Shown: piece after piece, positions 55,193-63,822 of the stretch
How positions within the stretch are numbered: the first letter of the stretch is position 1
Layout of the letters: every line of letters begins with the position of its first letter
Assembly (NCBI GenBank): GCA_019638395.1
Contig: JAHBTX010000005.1
Span: 62,001 to 126,000 of the forward strand
Direction: 5' to 3'
DNA length: 64,000 nucleotides
Origin: Cyclobacteriaceae bacterium
Lineage (GTDB): Bacteria; Bacteroidota; Bacteroidia; Cytophagales; Cyclobacteriaceae
The notes under the pieces: generated by a model
The model's input: the letters and a program-made list of their open reading frames with translations, nothing else
What the model was told of the DNA's origin: nothing
Database searches by the model: none
Program-made: the position numbers and the translations under genes

Positions 55193-56215
55193 CTACTTCT
55201 TGGATGATTTCGGTTTTGTTTCTTTAGTTGCAGCTACTTTGGCGGCTTTTGGTTTTACAAGTCCAGCCTCGAAGGAAGCTACTGAACTGGTAACAAATGT
55301 TCCCCACGTTAAGTTGTCCTTACCCGGTTTTTGAACCTGCGCTCGCTCAACAGCCATTTTAGCTGCATGTTCAACTACCCAATCAAAATTTTCCTGGCCA
55401 ACGGAATGTACATCGGCATCCGGAGCCGGGTTGCAGAAGTCAATAGCATACGGCACTCCATTACGTACCGCCATTTCTACAGTGTTAAAATCATAACCCA
55501 ACGCATTACACAAATCCAATACGTAATCGTGGACTTTCTTTAATAACTTTTCGGAGGCCGGGCCATTGTTGCTTTGATAACGCAAATGATGCGGGTTGCG
55601 TGGTTCGTATTGCATTATGCGCACATACTTACGGCCCAGGCAATAACAACGGAAATAATCTTCGAAGATGATTTCTTCCTGCAACATCATTACCAGTTGA
55701 CCCGTTTCGGCATAGGCTTTAAAAAAGTCGTCCATGTTGTTGAGTTTATATACACTCTTCCAACCACCACCGGCATGGGGTTTCATGTAAGCAGGCCAGC
55801 CAATGTGTTCAAAGATTTTTTCCCAACTCAGCGGGAACTTCAAATTGCTGAATGAATTTTCGCCTGTATCGGTTGGACGCTCGTGCGAAGGGAGGATTAC
55901 GGTTTTAGGAACCGGCACACCAATCTTTACTGCAAGCGCATTGTTAAAAAATTTCTCATCAGCACTCCACCAAAACGGATTGTTGATTACGGCCGTGCCC
56001 GAGATGGCAGCGTTTTTTAAGTACGCTCTATAAAACGGAACATCCTGCGAAATGCGATCGATGATAACTGCATAATCGGTAGGTTCGGCCTGGCTCACCA
56101 TGTCTATCAATACGGGTTCGGCCTTTATATCTTTCAAACCCATTTTATTAATGCGTTCTACAAATGCTTCCGGGAAGGTGCGTTCCATGCCGTGCAGAAT
56201 TCCAATCTTTTTCAT
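55193..56215 (-). CDS. RimK-like ATP-grasp ligase
   Basis: A 340-residue ATP-grasp ligase. It shows an N-terminal domain with GILHGMERTFPEAFV, the NPFWWSADEKFFNNALAVKI segment that precedes the ATP site, WPAYMKPHAGGGWKSVYKLN as the ATP-binding strand and VPYAIDFCNPAPDADVHSV with the metal ligands near the C-terminal end. A lysine/alanine-rich tail of about 20 residues closes the protein. It should use ATP to couple an acid to an amine. It is the second gene of the cluster, 32 bases after the esterase. Confidence 0.85.
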   Translation of the reverse strand: MKKIGILHGMERTFPEAFVERINKMGLKDIKAEPVLIDMVSQAEPTDYAVIIDRISQDVPFYRAYLKNAAISGTAVINNPFWWSADEKFFNNALAVKIGVPVPKTVILPSHERPTDTGENSFSNLKFPLSWEKIFEHIGWPAYMKPHAGGGWKSVYKLNNMDDFFKAYAETGQLVMMLQEEIIFEDYFRCYCLGRKYVRIMQYEPRNPHHLRYQSNNGPASEKLLKKVHDYVLDLCNALGYDFNTVEMAVRNGVPYAIDFCNPAPDADVHSVGQENFDWVVEHAAKMAVERAQVQKPGKDNLTWGTFVTSSVASFEAGLVKPKAAKVAATKETKPKSSKK

Positions 56216-56247
56216 ACGATGCAGGTTTAGTTCAACTTAATTTTTAT

Positions 56248-56958
56248 TTATCGGATAAGGGAAAGGTAATGCGGAAACATTTCGCGCCACGCAGGCCAAT
56301 CGTGCGGGGCATTGGGTCTTACATCCAGCCAATAGTTTACACCTTTGTTTTGCAGTACATTGGCCATTTTTACGTTGGCATCCCAACACATGTCGTGTGT
56401 GCCCGTACCCAGTACTACATACATATCGGCAAAGTATGGGTTGTGTGCACTGGGTATAAAGTCCAATGGGTTATTAAAATATACGTTGTCATCGTAGTAC
56501 CCATCCAACTGATCTTTAATATCGAAAGCTGCCCCCATGTTGAAGACATACTTTACAACTTCCGGATGTTTAAATGCAAAGTTGGTGGCATGATAACCTC
56601 CAAAACTACAACCGGCAGTAGCCACTCGCCTTACGCCTGTTTCCTGTTGGGCCAGCGGCACCAGTTCGTCCAATAACATTAAATCGTACCAGATGTGATT
56701 ACGCACCCGATCGGCCGGATGAATGCCTTTGTTATACCAACTCAACTCATCAATACCATCCACACAATAAATTTTTACAAGGCCTTCGTCTAAAAACCAC
56801 GCTACACTATCAATCAGTTTAAAATCTTTATTTTCATAATAATGACCCATAGAGGTGGGAAACAGAATGACCGGGTAGCCACGGGTTCCAAAAGCCAGCA
56901 CTTCAATATCGCGACCCAGGCGGGGCGAATACCATTTATGATAATGTTCGTGCGGCAT
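56248..56958 (-). CDS. Alpha/beta-hydrolase esterase leading the amide-ligase operon
   Basis: A 236-residue esterase of the putative-esterase/EsteraseD-like fold. The nucleophile elbow is GCSFGGYHAT with S118, and a late histidine lies in NAPHDWPAW. There is no signal peptide, so it is probably cytoplasmic. It is first in the five-gene minus-strand unit, and a second esterase is divergent at 57050. It may trim or release the amide product. Confidence 0.83.
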   Translation of the reverse strand: MPHEHYHKWYSPRLGRDIEVLAFGTRGYPVILFPTSMGHYYENKDFKLIDSVAWFLDEGLVKIYCVDGIDELSWYNKGIHPADRVRNHIWYDLMLLDELVPLAQQETGVRRVATAGCSFGGYHATNFAFKHPEVVKYVFNMGAAFDIKDQLDGYYDDNVYFNNPLDFIPSAHNPYFADMYVVLGTGTHDMCWDANVKMANVLQNKGVNYWLDVRPNAPHDWPAWREMFPHYLSLIR

Positions 56959-57049
56959 AGGCTTGTAAGTTCTATTTTTGTGGGCGATAATTTCCGTTGA
57001 AAATCGGAAATGCCTTTTAAAATAACTATCGAATTTAATTATTTCATAC

Positions 57050-57868
57050 TTGGCCCTACCTGCGCACTATCACCTCGAAAAACTTACCGACATACACTCT
57101 AAGCTGCTGGAACGTGATACCGTTGTGGAAATTTATGTTCCGGAAGGGCATAGCAAGTCTGGCACAGGCTACCCGCTTCTTATATTAAATGATGGCCAGG
57201 ATAGCGAAGCTATTGCATTAAAGGCCACACTTGAGCAATTAGCCGAGGCAAAAACTATTCGAAATTTGATTGTAGTGGCTGTGCACGCGGGCGACCGGAT
57301 GCAGGAGTATGGTGTTGCTGCCAAGGCCGACTTTAAAAAGCGAGGTAGCAAAGCAAAGGTATATAGCCGCTTTATCATGAGCGAATTGATTCCTTACCTG
57401 GAATATCGGTATGCCATTTCCCCGCAACCAGCCGAGCGGGCCATTGCCGGATTTTCGCTGGGTGGACTATCGGCCGTTGATATTGCCTGGCACAGCGACT
57501 ACTTTGGCAAAGTTGGCGCTTTTAGCGGATCGTTTTGGTGGCGTAAGCGCGACTCGGCTAGCCGGTTTTATTCCGAACATTATGATAGAATTATGCATCA
57601 GCAAATCCGAAAAGGAAAATACCGGTCTGGATTAAAGTTCTGGTTTCAAACCGGGTTGCTGGATGAGCAAAGCGATCGGAATAAAAATGGTGTAATTGAT
57701 TCGATTGACGATACATTGGATCTGATTGTTGAACTTACAAAAAAAGGATACCGGCCTTTTCATGATATTCAATATTTAGAATTGCCCGATGGGGCCCATG
57801 ATTTACCCACGTGGGGCCGGGCCTTGCCAGAGTTTTTGAAGTGGGCTTTTAGAACTACTAAAATTTGA
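57050..57868 (+). CDS. Alpha/beta-hydrolase esterase divergent to the amide-ligase operon
   Basis: A 272-residue esterase. The nucleophile elbow is GFSLGGLSAVD with S137, and the late histidine sits in LPDGAHDLPTW. The start is TTG (57050); no in-frame ATG is available. A -7-like TATTTTTG at 56973-56980 could serve this gene, but the -33 spacing is poor. It is a distant relative of the esterase at 56248, and both are probably part of the cluster. It is followed by the HAD gene after 11 bases. Confidence 0.78.
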   Translation: MALPAHYHLEKLTDIHSKLLERDTVVEIYVPEGHSKSGTGYPLLILNDGQDSEAIALKATLEQLAEAKTIRNLIVVAVHAGDRMQEYGVAAKADFKKRGSKAKVYSRFIMSELIPYLEYRYAISPQPAERAIAGFSLGGLSAVDIAWHSDYFGKVGAFSGSFWWRKRDSASRFYSEHYDRIMHQQIRKGKYRSGLKFWFQTGLLDEQSDRNKNGVIDSIDDTLDLIVELTKKGYRPFHDIQYLELPDGAHDLPTWGRALPEFLKWAFRTTKI

Positions 57869-57879
57869 TTTTTAAAATA

Positions 57880-58488
57880 ATGACTAACACAATTGTATTT
57901 GACCTGGGCGCAGTACTGATCGACTGGAACCCACGCTACTTGTATCGTAAAATTTTTAAAACCGAAGAAGAAGTTACCTGGTTTTTGGAAAACATTTGTA
58001 CCCACGATTGGAATGAAAAGCAAGATGCGGGTCGTTCTTTTGAAGAAGCAACGGAAGAACTGCTGGCAAAATTTCCTGAACATGAGATTCCCATTCGTGC
58101 GTGGTATGGGCGCTGGCAAGAAACCATGAATGGGCCCATACAAGGCACCGTTGATATTCTGAAAGAAATCCGCGATTCGAAAAAATACAAACTCTATGCG
58201 CTCACTAATTGGTCGGCCGAAACATTTCCGTGGGCTTTAGAAAAATTTGAGTTCTTGCATTGGTTTGAAGGCATTGTGGTTTCAGGACACGAAAAAACCC
58301 GTAAACCATTTCCTGAATTTTTTCAGATCTTGTTTGATCGCTATAAAATAAATCCAGCACAGGCATTATTTATTGATGATAGCATGCGCAATATCAATGG
58401 ATCGATGGACGTAGGCATGCCCGGTATTCACTTCCAATCACCCGGGCAGCTCAGAATCGAATTAGTTAAGAGGGGAATTTTGAGTTGA
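57880..58488 (+). CDS. HAD phosphatase of the YihX-like type
   Basis: A 202-residue HAD hydrolase with motif I IVFDLGAVLIDW (nucleophile D8). The +2 residue is Gly, which is normal in the YihX-like branch rather than an inactivating change. Motif II LTNWSAETF and motif III in KTRKPFPEFFQ are clear, with motif IV FIDDSMRNI. The start is ATG at 57880; the ORF reaches to TTG 57865. The close relative YihX is a glucose-1-phosphate phosphatase, but the substrate here is unknown. Confidence 0.88.
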   Translation: MTNTIVFDLGAVLIDWNPRYLYRKIFKTEEEVTWFLENICTHDWNEKQDAGRSFEEATEELLAKFPEHEIPIRAWYGRWQETMNGPIQGTVDILKEIRDSKKYKLYALTNWSAETFPWALEKFEFLHWFEGIVVSGHEKTRKPFPEFFQILFDRYKINPAQALFIDDSMRNINGSMDVGMPGIHFQSPGQLRIELVKRGILS

Positions 58489-58501
58489 TGTTTTAATGCA
58501 C

Positions 58502-59233
58502 ATGAAAAAAGTTTACTTCTTTATTTTTATTCAAATTATAGCTTGTACGCAAGAAAAGAAAACCGATTTAACCTCACTTACCAAGCATGCTGCCGGGGTT
58601 TATGAAGCCTTTTTACCTTGTACGGATTGCATTGGCATTGAATACCAATTAGAGTTGAATTCCGATTCAACATTTGTAGAGCATATAACCTACCTGGGTA
58701 ACCCTTACGGCACGTATGAAGTACACGGAACCTGGGTGGCAGGTTCCGACTCGATTCTCACCTTTAATTCTGGCAAGTTAGCGCGTAAAATAAAGATAAA
58801 TGCGAATGGAAGTTTAACCATTATTGATGCATTGGAAATCAACCTGGAAAAACAACCAACTGTGCTTACGCGCATCGGAACATCAGCAACCGATCAATCC
58901 GTTTTGTTGAATGACATTTGGGTGTTGGAAGCAATTGAAAACATTGAGATTTCGGAAGCTGATACCCGCGAACGTCCACAACTCGAATTTCACAAAGCAG
59001 ATGGAAAATTGATTGGCACCACGGGTTGCACCAGGCTTAACGGAACATATACTACTACCGGAAACAACATTGCCCTTGGGCCATTGCTTACCACCAAAAT
59101 GGCTTGTGCCGAGAGTGACGAAGCCCGGTTTATCCAAGCATTGCAGGCGGTAACCTATTTTAAAGTTGTAAACCTGAAACTTTACTTGTTAACCGGTTCA
59201 ACTGAAAAGTTACGCTTTCAAAAAGTGGATTGA
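58502..59233 (+). CDS. NlpE/META-domain lipoprotein
   Basis: A 243-residue lipoprotein with lipobox ending at C15 (FIQIIAC). The first half has the LPCTDCIGI CxxC motif of NlpE, which senses copper or surface contact in enterobacteria. The second half has a META/HslJ-like domain (LNDIWVLEAIENI, KLIGTTGCTRLNGTY and KMACAESDEARF). It is probably an outer-membrane lipoprotein with an envelope-stress role. An ATG at 58496 adds two residues. Confidence 0.8.
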   Translation: MKKVYFFIFIQIIACTQEKKTDLTSLTKHAAGVYEAFLPCTDCIGIEYQLELNSDSTFVEHITYLGNPYGTYEVHGTWVAGSDSILTFNSGKLARKIKINANGSLTIIDALEINLEKQPTVLTRIGTSATDQSVLLNDIWVLEAIENIEISEADTRERPQLEFHKADGKLIGTTGCTRLNGTYTTTGNNIALGPLLTTKMACAESDEARFIQALQAVTYFKVVNLKLYLLTGSTEKLRFQKVD

Positions 59234-59234
59234 A

Positions 59235-60473
59235 TTACTGGTTGTACTTCAAAACTACTGATTCAATAATATCGCAGCATTCATGAATCTGTTCTTCGGT
59301 AATAACCAATGGTGGTGCTAACCGGATAATGTTGCCGTGCGTTGGTTTGGCAAGTAAGCCATGCGCTGCAAATTGCACACACAAATTCCACGCTGTTTCA
59401 CTTTCAGGCGAATCGTTAATTACAATTGCATTTAACAAACCTTTACCGCGCACCAGCTTAACGAGTGATGTTTTTTCCATTAACCCCTTCATGCGATCAC
59501 GAAATACTTCGCCCAGGTTTGCAGCGTTAACGGCAAGGTTTTCATCTTTAACAACCTGCAAGGCTTCAACTACAATAGCAGCTGCTAACGGGTTACCCCC
59601 AAAGGTAGAACCGTGTTCACCCGGTTTTATCACCAACATAATTTCATCATCAGCCAATACCACCGAAACAGGTAACACCCCACCTGAAAGTGCCTTGCCC
59701 AGAATTAAGATATCCGGATGCACTTCTTCATGATCGCTGGCCAACATCATACCTGTGCGGGCTATTCCTGTTTGTATTTCATCCATCATCAACAACACAC
59801 TGTGTTGTTTACATAAATCGGCCGCTACTTTTAAGTAACCAGGTTGCGGCACATACACCCCTGCTTCGCCCTGTATGGGTTCAATCCATAAGCCGCATAC
59901 ATTTGGGTTAGCAAGGGCTTGTCGCAATGCTGCTACATTATCGTATTCAATCATTTCAAAGCCTGGCATAAACGGGCCGAATCCATTGCGGGCCGAAGGA
60001 TCGCTGGAAGCTGAAATAATGGTAGTAGTTCGGCCATGAAAATTTTTGCGAGCCACCACTATTACGGCTTTATTATCTTCAATACCTTTTTTGGTGTAAC
60101 CCCATTTACGCGCCAACTTAATGGCTGTTTCGTTTGCCTCGGCACCGCTGTTCATAAACAAAGCTTTGTCGTAACCAAACGTATCGCACACATACTTTTC
60201 GGCAATACCCAATTTATCATTATAAAAAGCACGCGAGGTAAGCGTAAGCTCTTTGGCTTGCGCGATTAATGCGTGGATGATGCGCGGATGGCAATGGCCT
60301 TGATTAACGGCACTGTAGGCCGATAAAAAGTCGTAGTACCGTTTGCCTTCTACATCCCACAAAAAAACTCCATCGCCCCTGGTTAGCACTACCGGCAGCG
60401 GATGATAATTATGTGCTCCATAGTTTTCTTCCAGTTCAATAGCCTCCTGGCTGGATGTTATTGCCGTTATCAT
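59235..60473 (-). CDS. rocD: Ornithine--oxo-acid transaminase
   Basis: A 412-residue class-III PLP aminotransferase converting ornithine and 2-oxoglutarate to glutamate semialdehyde and glutamate. The PLP lysine is K260 (ILGKALSGG), with the preceding MMDEIQTGIART. The family start YGAHNYHPLPVVL and SAYSAVNQGHCHP are present. A single convergent base separates it from the lipoprotein gene. Confidence 0.95.
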   Translation of the reverse strand: MITAITSSQEAIELEENYGAHNYHPLPVVLTRGDGVFLWDVEGKRYYDFLSAYSAVNQGHCHPRIIHALIAQAKELTLTSRAFYNDKLGIAEKYVCDTFGYDKALFMNSGAEANETAIKLARKWGYTKKGIEDNKAVIVVARKNFHGRTTTIISASSDPSARNGFGPFMPGFEMIEYDNVAALRQALANPNVCGLWIEPIQGEAGVYVPQPGYLKVAADLCKQHSVLLMMDEIQTGIARTGMMLASDHEEVHPDILILGKALSGGVLPVSVVLADDEIMLVIKPGEHGSTFGGNPLAAAIVVEALQVVKDENLAVNAANLGEVFRDRMKGLMEKTSLVKLVRGKGLLNAIVINDSPESETAWNLCVQFAAHGLLAKPTHGNIIRLAPPLVITEEQIHECCDIIESVVLKYNQ

Positions 60474-60492
60474 AATTGATTATTTTACTTGC

Positions 60493-60500
60493 CAAAGTTA
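60493..60500 (-). promoter_or_regulatory. -7 element TAACTTTG of rocD
   Basis: On the minus strand TAACTTTG (60500 to 60493) matches TAnnTTTG and lies 19 bases before the rocD ATG. No minus-strand TTG was found at the usual spacing. Confidence 0.45.
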
Positions 60501-60524
60501 AACATTTAGCTGTGAGTTTATGTT

Positions 60525-60554
60525 TTGCACACGCGGGCGAATGCACTACCTTTG
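60525..60554 (+). promoter_or_regulatory. Complete Bacteroidota-type promoter of rmuC
   Basis: TTG (60525-60527), 19 bases, TACCTTTG (60547-60554) is a full match to the Bacteroidota consensus. Transcription would begin near 60561, giving a leader of about 17 bases before the rmuC ATG at 60578. Confidence 0.75.
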
Positions 60555-60577
60555 AACATTACTTTTTAAACTAACAC

Positions 60578-61951
60578 ATGGATTTTTTTCTAGACCATAC
60601 GCGTAGGTTATTCGATACACTGAAAAACCTTAGTTTGTGGAGCAGATTGTTTGGCTGGGGCCAGGTAAAATCGCAATTGGTGGAAGCCAATGGTGAGTTG
60701 CAAAAATTAAGTGCTACCGCAACAGCCATAAAATCTGAAAACACCCGATTGGAGAATGCGCTTACCGTAGAAAAAGCTGCGCTTAAAAATTTGCAAGATG
60801 GATTTAACCGCGTAAGTACAGAATTGGAAGTATTTAAAAACTCGCAACACCATCAAACTGAAAAACTGAAAGAACTTCAGGATAAAAATGTTACGCTCGA
60901 AACCCTCAACCATCAATACCTGAAACGCGGGCAAGAGTTGGCCAACGAGCTAAACGGCCTGAAACAAAAACTTGAAACGCTGGATAAAAATCAGCAAGAG
61001 TTAAAAGAAGAAAACAGCAAGCTTAAGAAAGACGATGAGTTCCGCAGGCACGAGCATTCCAATGCTATGGCTTCGCTACGCGAAATACAGCGCAAAATTC
61101 AAGACGACCGCGAACAGGAACTTGCTGCGAAAAACCAGGCCGAGATTCTCCGCATCCGCAAGTTGAAAGAAACATGGCTGAAGCATGAAGAGAATGTAAA
61201 GAACCGGATGCGGGCCATCTGCCACCGGCATGGAATTGAGTATGTAGATAAAGTTCCATTTAAAGGGAAACCCGATAACACCGTTCGTATTAATGACGAG
61301 TACATCATTTTTGATGCGAAAAGCCCGGCCGGAGATGATCTGTCCAACTTCCCATCATACTTGAAGGCGCAGGCCGAAGGTGCAATGAAATACGTGAAGG
61401 AAGAAAATGTGCGCAAAGAAGTCTTTCTGGTGGTGCCCACTAACACGTTGGAGTATCTTGAAAATTTTGAATATCGCTTAAGCGACTACACGGTGTATGT
61501 TATCTCGCGCGATTCGCTGGAGCCCATGTTGCTTACACTAAGGCGAATTGAAGAATATGAATTTGCCGAGCAGATGAGCCCTGAAGAACGCGAAAACATT
61601 TCGCGGGTAATTGGCAAGTTTGTTCACCTAAGCAAACGCAGAATTCAGATTGATGGCTTCTTTGCCAAACAATTTTTTGAATTGGTGTATCGTACCGAAG
61701 CCGACTTGTCAAAAGAGTTTTTGGAAAAAGTAGCTGAGTTCGAAAAATCCGAAAAATTAAATCCACCACAAGAAAAACGCGAGAAGCAAATCAGCATGAA
61801 AGAATTAGAAATTGATGCCGAAAAAATTCAAGGCGAAGCGCAGCAAAAAGGAATTGATATGCAGGACAACCTGCTGGTGAAGGAAATAAATAAACTCCCG
61901 TTATACTTCACTACCGAACCCGACAAAAGTCAACAAGACCTGTTTGAATAA
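60578..61951 (+). CDS. rmuC: DNA recombination protein RmuC
   Basis: A 457-residue protein. An N-terminal hydrophobic stretch (SLWSRLFGWGQVKSQL) precedes a long coiled coil at about 35-190, then the RmuC nuclease-like domain (about 215-400) with PDNTVRINDEYIIFDAKSP and YVKEENVRKEVFLVVPTN. The family limits genome rearrangements by an unresolved mechanism. The length is normal. It has its own promoter. Confidence 0.93.
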   Translation: MDFFLDHTRRLFDTLKNLSLWSRLFGWGQVKSQLVEANGELQKLSATATAIKSENTRLENALTVEKAALKNLQDGFNRVSTELEVFKNSQHHQTEKLKELQDKNVTLETLNHQYLKRGQELANELNGLKQKLETLDKNQQELKEENSKLKKDDEFRRHEHSNAMASLREIQRKIQDDREQELAAKNQAEILRIRKLKETWLKHEENVKNRMRAICHRHGIEYVDKVPFKGKPDNTVRINDEYIIFDAKSPAGDDLSNFPSYLKAQAEGAMKYVKEENVRKEVFLVVPTNTLEYLENFEYRLSDYTVYVISRDSLEPMLLTLRRIEEYEFAEQMSPEERENISRVIGKFVHLSKRRIQIDGFFAKQFFELVYRTEADLSKEFLEKVAEFEKSEKLNPPQEKREKQISMKELEIDAEKIQGEAQQKGIDMQDNLLVKEINKLPLYFTTEPDKSQQDLFE

Positions 61952-61962
61952 ACCACCCGATT

Positions 61963-62337
61963 ATGAAAAATTACCCGATCCTTATTTTTATTGCACTGGC
62001 TTTTACAGCCTGTGTTGCTTCTAAACCCACCAGCAAAGCCCCATCGCCCACAGGCAGTTGGGATTACACCATTACCGGCACTCCGCAAGGTGATTTTAAA
62101 GGCGAAATGATTATTGCAGAAACAGATAAAGTACTACACGCTAAACTGATAAGTAATGGAGCAGAACTTCCCATTGATAAGTTTACATTCAACAAAGAAA
62201 CTTTAAAAATGTCGGGTGAGTTTGACTACTCTGGTGCGCTGATCTTTTTTGACGGTTTATTTGCTACTAATGAAATAACCGGAAGCATGTCAACCAGCGG
62301 TATGAACTTTCCTTTTAAAGCAACGCGAAAAAACTAA
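61963..62337 (+). CDS. Small lipoprotein of unknown function
   Basis: A 124-residue lipoprotein with lipobox ending at C17 (IALAFTAC). The mature part has GSWDYTITGTPQGDFKGEM and GEFDYSGALIFFDGLF segments, consistent with a beta-rich, probably calycin-like small domain. It lies 11 bases after rmuC and 2 bases before the GroES-like gene, so it may share a transcript with them. No family recognised. Confidence 0.7.
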   Translation: MKNYPILIFIALAFTACVASKPTSKAPSPTGSWDYTITGTPQGDFKGEMIIAETDKVLHAKLISNGAELPIDKFTFNKETLKMSGEFDYSGALIFFDGLFATNEITGSMSTSGMNFPFKATRKN

Positions 62338-62339
62338 GT

Positions 62340-62720
62340 ATGTCAGTAAAGATTACAGCCGATAATAAACTTAAAAAACTTATTGTGGTAGGCGATCGGG
62401 TGTTGATTCGTCCGGCAAAAGAAAATGACAAAACCGAAAGTGGTTTGTACCTGCCTCCTGGTGTTCAGGAGAAAGAGAAAATTCAAAAAGGTTATGTGAT
62501 TAAAGTGGGGCCCGGCTATCCATTACCCATGCCAGCCGATGAAGATGATGTGTGGAAAGGCAAAGAAGAGCAAGTAAAATATTTACCCTTGCAGGCACAG
62601 GAAGGCGACCTTGCTATCTTTTTGCAGAAAGGCGCCATTGAGGTTATGTATGAAGGACAAAAATATTTTATTGTGCCGCAGGTTTCGATCCTGATGCTGG
62701 AACGGGAAGAGGAGCTGTAA
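62340..62720 (+). CDS. GroES-family orphan co-chaperonin-like protein
   Basis: A 126-residue protein with a Cpn10 fold signature: LIVVGDRVLIRPAKENDKTE, SGLYLPPG, GYVIKVGPGYP and YFIVPQVSILMLE. It is longer than normal GroES (about 95) because of an insert with PLPMPADEDDVWKGKEEQVK. It has no GroEL partner here, so it is probably an accessory GroES-like protein and not the main one. Confidence 0.85.
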   Translation: MSVKITADNKLKKLIVVGDRVLIRPAKENDKTESGLYLPPGVQEKEKIQKGYVIKVGPGYPLPMPADEDDVWKGKEEQVKYLPLQAQEGDLAIFLQKGAIEVMYEGQKYFIVPQVSILMLEREEEL

Positions 62721-62742
62721 GATAATTTTCTTAGATTTGATT

Positions 62743-63315
62743 ATGGACGAAATGATTTTGCGTATCCCCGAACAATACCCGATGACGGATGATGAATTGT
62801 TTGCCTTGTGTGCAGCCAATAAAGAATTGCGGATTGAACGCGATGAAAACGGACAACTTATTATTATGTCGCCAGCAGGTGGAATAACAGGAAATCTCAA
62901 TTTCCGACTCACAACTATTTTCGGCCAAAGGGCCGAGCAAAATTCACATTTGGGTTATGGATTTAATTCCGCAACGGGCTTACGCGATAAATCTATGCGT
63001 TCGCCTGATGTTTCGTGGGTAAGCAAAGAGAAATGGGAAGCAATAGCGTTGGAAGATCAGGAGAAGTTTGCCCCCGTGTGCCCTGATTTTGTAATTGAAT
63101 TACGATCGAAATGGGACTCACTCAGCCAGCTTAAATCAAAAATGGAAAAATGGATTTCCAACGGCTGTCTGTTAGGATGGCTGATCGATCCGCTTGATAA
63201 AAAAGTTTACATCTATACACCTAAAAGCACTACCGAGCTATCAGGCTTTTCAACAATACTGAAAGGTGGCGATATTTTACCGGGCTTTGAAATTGACCTT
63301 TCGCGCTTAAATTAA
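62743..63315 (+). CDS. Uma2-family (DUF820) restriction-endonuclease-like protein
   Basis: A 190-residue protein. It has LIIMSPAGGITGNLN, SATGLRDKSMRSPDVSWV (PD motif with the aspartate that binds metal) and CPDFVIELRSKWDSL (second D and E-x-R/K). A C-terminal KVYIYTPKSTTELS and GDILPGFEIDL follow. It fits the PD-(D/E)XK fold of Uma2 proteins, whose biological substrate is largely unknown. The ATG at 62743 is used; a TTG at 62737 adds two residues. It overlaps the next gene by one base. Confidence 0.9.
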   Translation: MDEMILRIPEQYPMTDDELFALCAANKELRIERDENGQLIIMSPAGGITGNLNFRLTTIFGQRAEQNSHLGYGFNSATGLRDKSMRSPDVSWVSKEKWEAIALEDQEKFAPVCPDFVIELRSKWDSLSQLKSKMEKWISNGCLLGWLIDPLDKKVYIYTPKSTTELSGFSTILKGGDILPGFEIDLSRLN

Positions 63316-63521
63316 TGCCAGGCCTTTCATTCGATGTGTTGCGAGTAGGTAAAAAATACCGGCTTAAAAATTTTGGTGAGACCTACGAATTTGAAATTGA
63401 GCGCATTCTTTCAAATGGCGATTTTAAGGTAAAAGACCTGCACACATTGGAACGCTATCTACTAAAGGACACCATTAAGTTTGGTACTGGTAAAGACTTT
63501 GAAATCCGGGATTTGGATTAA
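63315..63521 (+). CDS. Small conserved-looking hypothetical protein
   Basis: A 68-residue protein beginning at ATG 63315 within the Uma2 stop (TAATG), so probably translated together. LRVGKKYRLKNFGETYEFEI and DFKVKDLHTLERYLLKDTI look like an SH3-like small beta domain. No family name is certain. Confidence 0.7.
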   Translation: MPGLSFDVLRVGKKYRLKNFGETYEFEIERILSNGDFKVKDLHTLERYLLKDTIKFGTGKDFEIRDLD

Positions 63522-63563
63522 CTGGGTAACCGTACATTTTCGAAAAATTAATCTCAAAATAAT

Positions 63564-63615
63564 TGAGTTTGGTTGGTTTCATTACATGCCATTGATGGAT
63601 ACACATCCAAACTCA
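63564..63615. repeat. Inverted repeat in the 63.6 kb intergenic region
   Basis: TGAGTTTGG (63564-63572) pairs with CCAAACTCA (63607-63615) across 34 bases. It is not followed by a T-run, so it is not a clear terminator. It lies in the 176-base gap between the 68-residue gene and the small membrane protein. Confidence 0.4.
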
Positions 63616-63697
63616 AACACCATGTAACCGCTTATCTGTAGTTGCAAACAAGGCTTAGGCCTGCTATTGAAATCTCAACACCCAAATTTAATTACTT

Positions 63698-63817
63698 ATG
63701 ATTCGATTAGCCCTTGCTGTCGGTTTTATGGCCGTCTTTGGAGTAGTAGCGTACGCAATTGTGTTGTTACTTACGGATTATTTCTCAAACAAAAACAAGT
63801 CTAACCAAAACCCTTAA
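63698..63817 (+). CDS. 39-residue single-pass membrane peptide
   Basis: An ATG at 63698 to TAA at 63815-63817. MIRLALAVGFMAVFGVVAYA and the continuing hydrophobic stretch form one membrane helix, and the tail DYFSNKNKSNQNP is polar. It lies 5 bases before the next gene, so likely cotranscribed. No family can be assigned. Confidence 0.5.
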   Translation: MIRLALAVGFMAVFGVVAYAIVLLLTDYFSNKNKSNQNP

Positions 63818-63822
63818 CTCCT

